The translations under genes were made by a program, and so were the position numbers. The notes under the pieces are model-generated. The model was not told the origin of the DNA, searched no databases, and was given only the letters and a program-made list of their open reading frames with translations. From JAGWFU01 sp035534575 (GTDB lineage Archaea > Micrarchaeota > Micrarchaeia > Micrarchaeales > Micrarchaeaceae), in assembly GCA_035534575.1 (NCBI GenBank), contig DATLRT010000030.1, positions 1-6,731 on the forward strand: a stretch of 6,731 nt of DNA. The letters run 5' to 3'. Positions 4,620 to 6,731 of this stretch are shown here, one piece after another; position 1 is the first letter of the stretch, and each line of letters begins with the position of its first letter.

Positions 4620-5840
4620 ATGAACGATAAACAAAATTTAAGGACCATAAGCAAGCCGGCCAGCCTTGAGGCGCAGTGGAAGGCGCTACTCGCGAAGGGC
4701 AAGGAGGAGCTGTATCAGGACAAGTCCAAGAAGCACATAGAGGCGTACAGGCGCGAGATAACAGACGCACTTCTCCAGTTCCTGGATATCACCGAGGAAC
4801 CTAATCAGGCCACAGTCAGGGAATACCGCATGGGAGTAAAGCAATTCCAATTCCTTCAGCAGAAGTACAGGAAGGCATTATCCGAAGGGACACTCTCCGC
4901 TGTCGAGCTAGGCTACATGGTTGACGGCTTGATGACCGCCATCAACAGTCCCACGACGCTCTTCAACGATCCCAAGATGTTCATGAGGATAATTGACATA
5001 AGGGAAACTCTTTCTTCCATCGGCACGAGCATAGGCGAAGTGATGGAGGTACAGGAGAAGGAGATAGACTCCATCTACAAGAAGTTCGAGAGGCTCGACA
5101 GCGGGCTTGACAGGCTCCAATCCCTGGACGCCGAGTCGAACAAGCTCAGGCGCAGGGACATGACCAAGGCGAGCCTGGACCTGATAAAGATGCAGAAGAG
5201 GCTGAAGCTGCTGGAAAGGAGCCGCACCGCAATCGCCGGCCACCTGCAGCAATCCGAGGCGGCTGTGGACCAGGTGCTCTCGCCGCTCAGGGAGATCTCG
5301 CAGTGGTACGACCACGAGATGAGCAACCTCCACGGCAGGCTCACCGATTACCTGAACAACGCGTTCACCATAATCGACACCGAGCAGCGCCCCAACAGCG
5401 AGGAGGACTTCATGTCCAAGGTGGAGGCGCTCAGCAGGCTGCTGAACAGGCCCAGCGTCCGCATAAAGAACGAGGGGGCGAGGCCGCAGCTCATCGCCAC
5501 GTGCGACAGCATCCTCAAGACAGGCGGCAATGGCATAGAGCTCATACCGATGCTGAAGAGGGCAAGGGGCATAGAGGGCAGGGTGCTGGAGATCGACGAG
5601 CAGATCAAGGAGGCAAAGAACGCCATCATGCGGGGCCAAAGCGAGGTACGCTCCAGGGACACCGAGCTGGACTCCATGGCCTACCAGGTGAAGGACCTCA
5701 GGCTGCTGACCAAGGAAGCGGCATCAAGGATGGAGGGCATGCTGAGGCAGGAGCACGGCATAGAGCTGAGGATAGAGGGCAGGGAGCTCAAGGTCGTGAG
5801 CTGGCCCTACTCGGGCGTATCGGAGTTCAAGGGCATATGA
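4620..5840 (+). CDS. Unassigned 406-residue coiled-coil protein
   Basis: No family recognised. The N-terminal 120 residues are helical and charged. Residues about 124-250 form a long heptad-rich coiled coil (for example EKEIDSIYKKFERLDSGLD, 146-164), followed by a less regular region (251-310) and a second coiled coil (about 311-378). A short C-terminal beta-like tail ends it: IELRIEGRELKVVSW (381-395). There is one cysteine (C295), no signal peptide, no membrane helix and no visible nucleotide-binding motif, so it is probably a structural or scaffold protein. The start at 4620 is the first Met of the frame near the gap. The next gene starts 4 bases after its stop and encodes a small membrane protein, so this protein may be tethered to the membrane. 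Third codon positions are much richer in G/C in the 3' part than in the 5' part. Antisense frames over it are shadows. Confidence 0.88.
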   Translation: MNDKQNLRTISKPASLEAQWKALLAKGKEELYQDKSKKHIEAYRREITDALLQFLDITEEPNQATVREYRMGVKQFQFLQQKYRKALSEGTLSAVELGYMVDGLMTAINSPTTLFNDPKMFMRIIDIRETLSSIGTSIGEVMEVQEKEIDSIYKKFERLDSGLDRLQSLDAESNKLRRRDMTKASLDLIKMQKRLKLLERSRTAIAGHLQQSEAAVDQVLSPLREISQWYDHEMSNLHGRLTDYLNNAFTIIDTEQRPNSEEDFMSKVEALSRLLNRPSVRIKNEGARPQLIATCDSILKTGGNGIELIPMLKRARGIEGRVLEIDEQIKEAKNAIMRGQSEVRSRDTELDSMAYQVKDLRLLTKEAASRMEGMLRQEHGIELRIEGRELKVVSWPYSGVSEFKGI

Positions 5841-5844
5841 TACT

Positions 5845-6081
5845 ATGACGCAACTAAAGAGGCAACTCACACAGCTGAAGTACGCAAGCTACCTCATCAC
5901 GGGCGCGGGAGCTTTCGCCGTTGTTGTGGAGACCGCAAGGATTGTAGGCGCAGAGCTTCTCAGGCAGGCGGTCGCCCACCCGATCATGACCGGCACCACC
6001 GCAACCATAGGCGTAGGCGCGATAGTGACGGGGCTGGTAATACGCGAGGATGTGACTAAGTTCCTTAGGGAGCTTAAGTAG
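5845..6081 (+). CDS. Small protein with two probable membrane helices
   Basis: No family recognised. The 78 residues begin with a basic amphipathic segment MTQLKRQLTQLK, then a hydrophobic stretch rich in Gly/Ala/Val (about 12-28), a short polar linker with E29, R32 and R40, a second hydrophobic helix IMTGTTATIGVGAIVTGLVI (47-66) and a charged tail REDVTKFLRELK. This is the pattern of a two-helix hairpin in the cell membrane with both ends probably in the cytoplasm. It starts 4 bases after the coiled-coil gene, so the two should be translated from one message, and a membrane anchor for that protein is the natural guess. A hairpin terminator overlaps its stop codon. No catalytic residues are visible. 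Confidence 0.8.
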   Translation: MTQLKRQLTQLKYASYLITGAGAFAVVVETARIVGAELLRQAVAHPIMTGTTATIGVGAIVTGLVIREDVTKFLRELK

Positions 6082-6103
6082 CTCCTGCTTATTTTAGTAT
6101 TTT
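6068..6103 (+). terminator. Hairpin and T-rich terminator of the coiled-coil unit
   Basis: GGAGC (6069-6073) and GCTCC (6081-6085) form a 5-bp stem, extended by one G-T pair, with loop TTAAGTA that includes the stop codon. It is followed by TTATTTTAGTATTTT (6089-6103). Archaeal RNA polymerase ends on T-rich tracts, with or without a hairpin, so this fits the end of the plus-strand unit. Confidence 0.55.
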
Positions 6104-6330
6104 GGAAGATACCGATTCTTCTCGAAATCTGCCTTTTCCAATGTAACTGAATCCGGTTTTCCTATCACTGCCAACAGGTCTTTTGAAACAATCAATTTAG
6201 GCTGGATTGAGAGGTTAATGTAGTAATACAGCAAAGGCCTTATTTGTCTAGATAACCCACGTCCAAGAATACTATCGTGTCTTCCATCCAAAACACAAAT
6301 AGAAAAATCCTGACAACCCAAAAGGATCAT
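6094..6330 (-). CDS. Doubtful 78-residue ORF in an A/T-rich stretch
   Basis: This frame fills most of the 6104-6403 stretch that has no other gene. It starts MILLGCQDFSICVLDGRHDS (1-20); residues 44-63 read PKLIVSKDLLAVIGKPDSVT, and it ends NRYLPKY. The composition is believable for a protein, but I recognise no family. There is no Shine-Dalgarno; a TATA-like TTTTATATTTG (6363-6373) lies about 38 bases upstream. It converges on, and overlaps, the terminator at 6068-6103. Its first ten codons coincide with the direct repeat, whose left copy (4072-4041, minus strand) also reads M, three residues, then GCQDF despite compensating indels. It may be a real orphan gene, a decayed mobile-element gene, or chance. 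Confidence 0.3.
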   Translation of the reverse strand: MILLGCQDFSICVLDGRHDSILGRGLSRQIRPLLYYYINLSIQPKLIVSKDLLAVIGKPDSVTLEKADFEKNRYLPKY

Positions 6331-6331
6331 C
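6299..6331. repeat. Direct repeat, right copy
   Basis: ATAGAAAAATCCTGACAACC followed by CAAAAGGATCATC, in the same orientation as 4041-4072. The two copies lie about 2.26 kb apart and bracket the three unassigned plus-strand genes. Weak similarity may extend a few bases on either side (CAAA upstream; an A/T-rich GCAG/CTGC-containing stretch downstream). Confidence 0.75.
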
Positions 6332-6362
6332 AGGTATATTTGCAGTTAATATCCTGAATCCT

Positions 6363-6402
6363 CAAATATAAAAGAGATAGTAATCCAATTCCATTAAAAT
6401 GG
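6363..6402 (-). terminator. Possible terminator after aIF1
   Basis: Just after the aIF1 stop (6406-6404) the minus strand has CCATT-TT-AATGG (6402-6391), a 5-bp palindrome whose 2-base centre is tight for a hairpin. It is followed by a pyrimidine/T-rich run CTCTTTTATATTT (6376-6364). The T-rich run alone could end transcription in archaea; it could also serve as the TATA box for the doubtful ORF downstream. Confidence 0.3.
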
Positions 6403-6403
6403 A

Positions 6404-6709
6404 CTATGCAACGTCTATGTTGCTCTCCTTGTAGCCTATGCTGAGAAGGGCCTTCTTCGCCTTCTCCTTCTGGCCTCCCTGCAGCTCTATGTAGTTGTCC
6501 TTGTAGGTGCCGCCGCAGGCGAGTATGCGCTTCAGGCTCTTCGCAGTGCGCTCTATCTCCTCCGGACTTATGCCTTCGACTATGGTGACAAACTTGTTGA
6601 ACTTCGCCTTCTTGGTGAAGACCCTTATCTTGGTCTCGGTCTCACGCTCGAGGACGTTGCATACGCAAATCTCAGTGGGTAATCCGCATCTGGGGCAAAT
6701 CTCAGCCAT
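6404..6709 (-). CDS. sui1: Archaeal translation initiation factor aIF1 (SUI1 family)
   Basis: A full-length 101-residue aIF1/SUI1 protein, which binds the small ribosomal subunit near the P site and helps select the correct start codon. It has the archaeal N-terminal zinc-binding motif CPRCGLPTEICVC (C5, C8, C15, C17), then the SUI1 domain: KIRVFTKKAKFNKFVTIVEG (27-46), KSLKRILACGGTYKD (57-71) and IELQGGQKEKAKKALLSIGY (74-93). LACGGT and IELQG are the family's most conserved parts and are intact. The ATG at 6709 directly follows a TAA (6712-6710), so an upstream gene may end there. GAGGGGTG lies about 11 bases before the start. Archaeal aIF1 is often in ribosomal-protein clusters beside an RNase P subunit; that gene does not follow here. 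Function is highly conserved. Confidence 0.95.
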   Translation of the reverse strand: MAEICPRCGLPTEICVCNVLERETETKIRVFTKKAKFNKFVTIVEGISPEEIERTAKSLKRILACGGTYKDNYIELQGGQKEKAKKALLSIGYKESNIDVA

Positions 6710-6731
6710 TTAGAGCTTCGCACCCCTCTGG

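Noticed and set aside
4908..5639. 243-residue minus-strand frame opposite the coiled-coil gene
   Set aside because: Long antisense frame caused by G/C-rich third positions; Leu/Val/His/Pro-rich composition typical of such shadows.
5303..5848. 181-residue plus-strand frame rich in Arg, Gln, His and Gly
   Set aside because: Out-of-frame reading of the coiled-coil gene; low-complexity composition and no start signals.
6299..6340. Possible box C/D sRNA (CTGATGA on the minus strand near the right repeat)
   Set aside because: No properly placed D box after it on the same strand, and the left repeat copy lacks the full C box.
6710..6731. End of an upstream minus-strand gene (six codons, QRGAKL, then TAA touching the aIF1 ATG)
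   Set aside because: Plausible operon neighbour, but a handful of codons at the window edge cannot identify a gene.
1..6731. tRNA, rRNA genes, CRISPR arrays, transposase or integrase genes
   Set aside because: Looked for but not seen: no T-arm/acceptor pattern, no regularly spaced repeats, and no recombinase motifs in any frame.

Overview
The window looks archaeal. It carries Kae1 and Bud32 of the KEOPS tRNA-modification complex, as separate genes, and an archaeal aIF1/SUI1 factor with an N-terminal zinc motif. Promoters have a BRE plus an A/T TATA box about 26 bases before the start codon, so several messages look leaderless. The compact layout, roughly even GC and several small orphan proteins suggest a DPANN-type archaeon. 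Micrarchaeota is my best guess; this is inferred from gene content and style, not from a marker phylogeny.

Left half (1-3451, all minus strand). Read in the direction of transcription from the right: a solitary MNT-type nucleotidyltransferase (3451-3152), kae1 (3136-2156), then a tight three-gene unit of a winged-helix AbiEi-like protein (2100-1498), an AbiEii-like nucleotidyltransferase (1517-831, overlapping by 20 bases) and bud32 (825-217, 5 bases further on). Beyond bud32, a Gly/Arg-rich gene runs off the left edge (104-1). The three-gene unit has its own TATA box and a perfect 8-bp inverted repeat lying against its start codon. Bud32 therefore appears to be co-transcribed with a toxin-antitoxin-like pair that may repress its own promoter.

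Middle (3452-4072, plus strand). A 57-base divergent promoter region separates the MNT gene from a VapBC-type module: an unrecognised 50-residue protein in the antitoxin position, overlapping by 19 bases a PIN-domain VapC toxin. Immediately after vapC is a 32-base sequence that recurs about 2.26 kb downstream.

Right half (4073-6731). Between the two repeat copies lie three plus-strand genes I cannot assign to a family: a 134-residue helical protein behind a strong archaeal promoter, a 406-residue coiled-coil protein, and a 78-residue protein with two probable membrane helices starting 4 bases after it. A hairpin and T-rich tract end this unit. An A/T-rich stretch follows (6104-6403) with one doubtful minus-strand ORF containing the second repeat copy. 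Last is aIF1 on the minus strand (6709-6404).

In all, three toxin-antitoxin-like loci (AbiE-like, solitary MNT, VapBC-like) cluster around kae1, and a three-gene orphan cassette is bracketed by short direct repeats. The TA-like control of bud32 and the repeat-flanked cassette are the two most interesting features.
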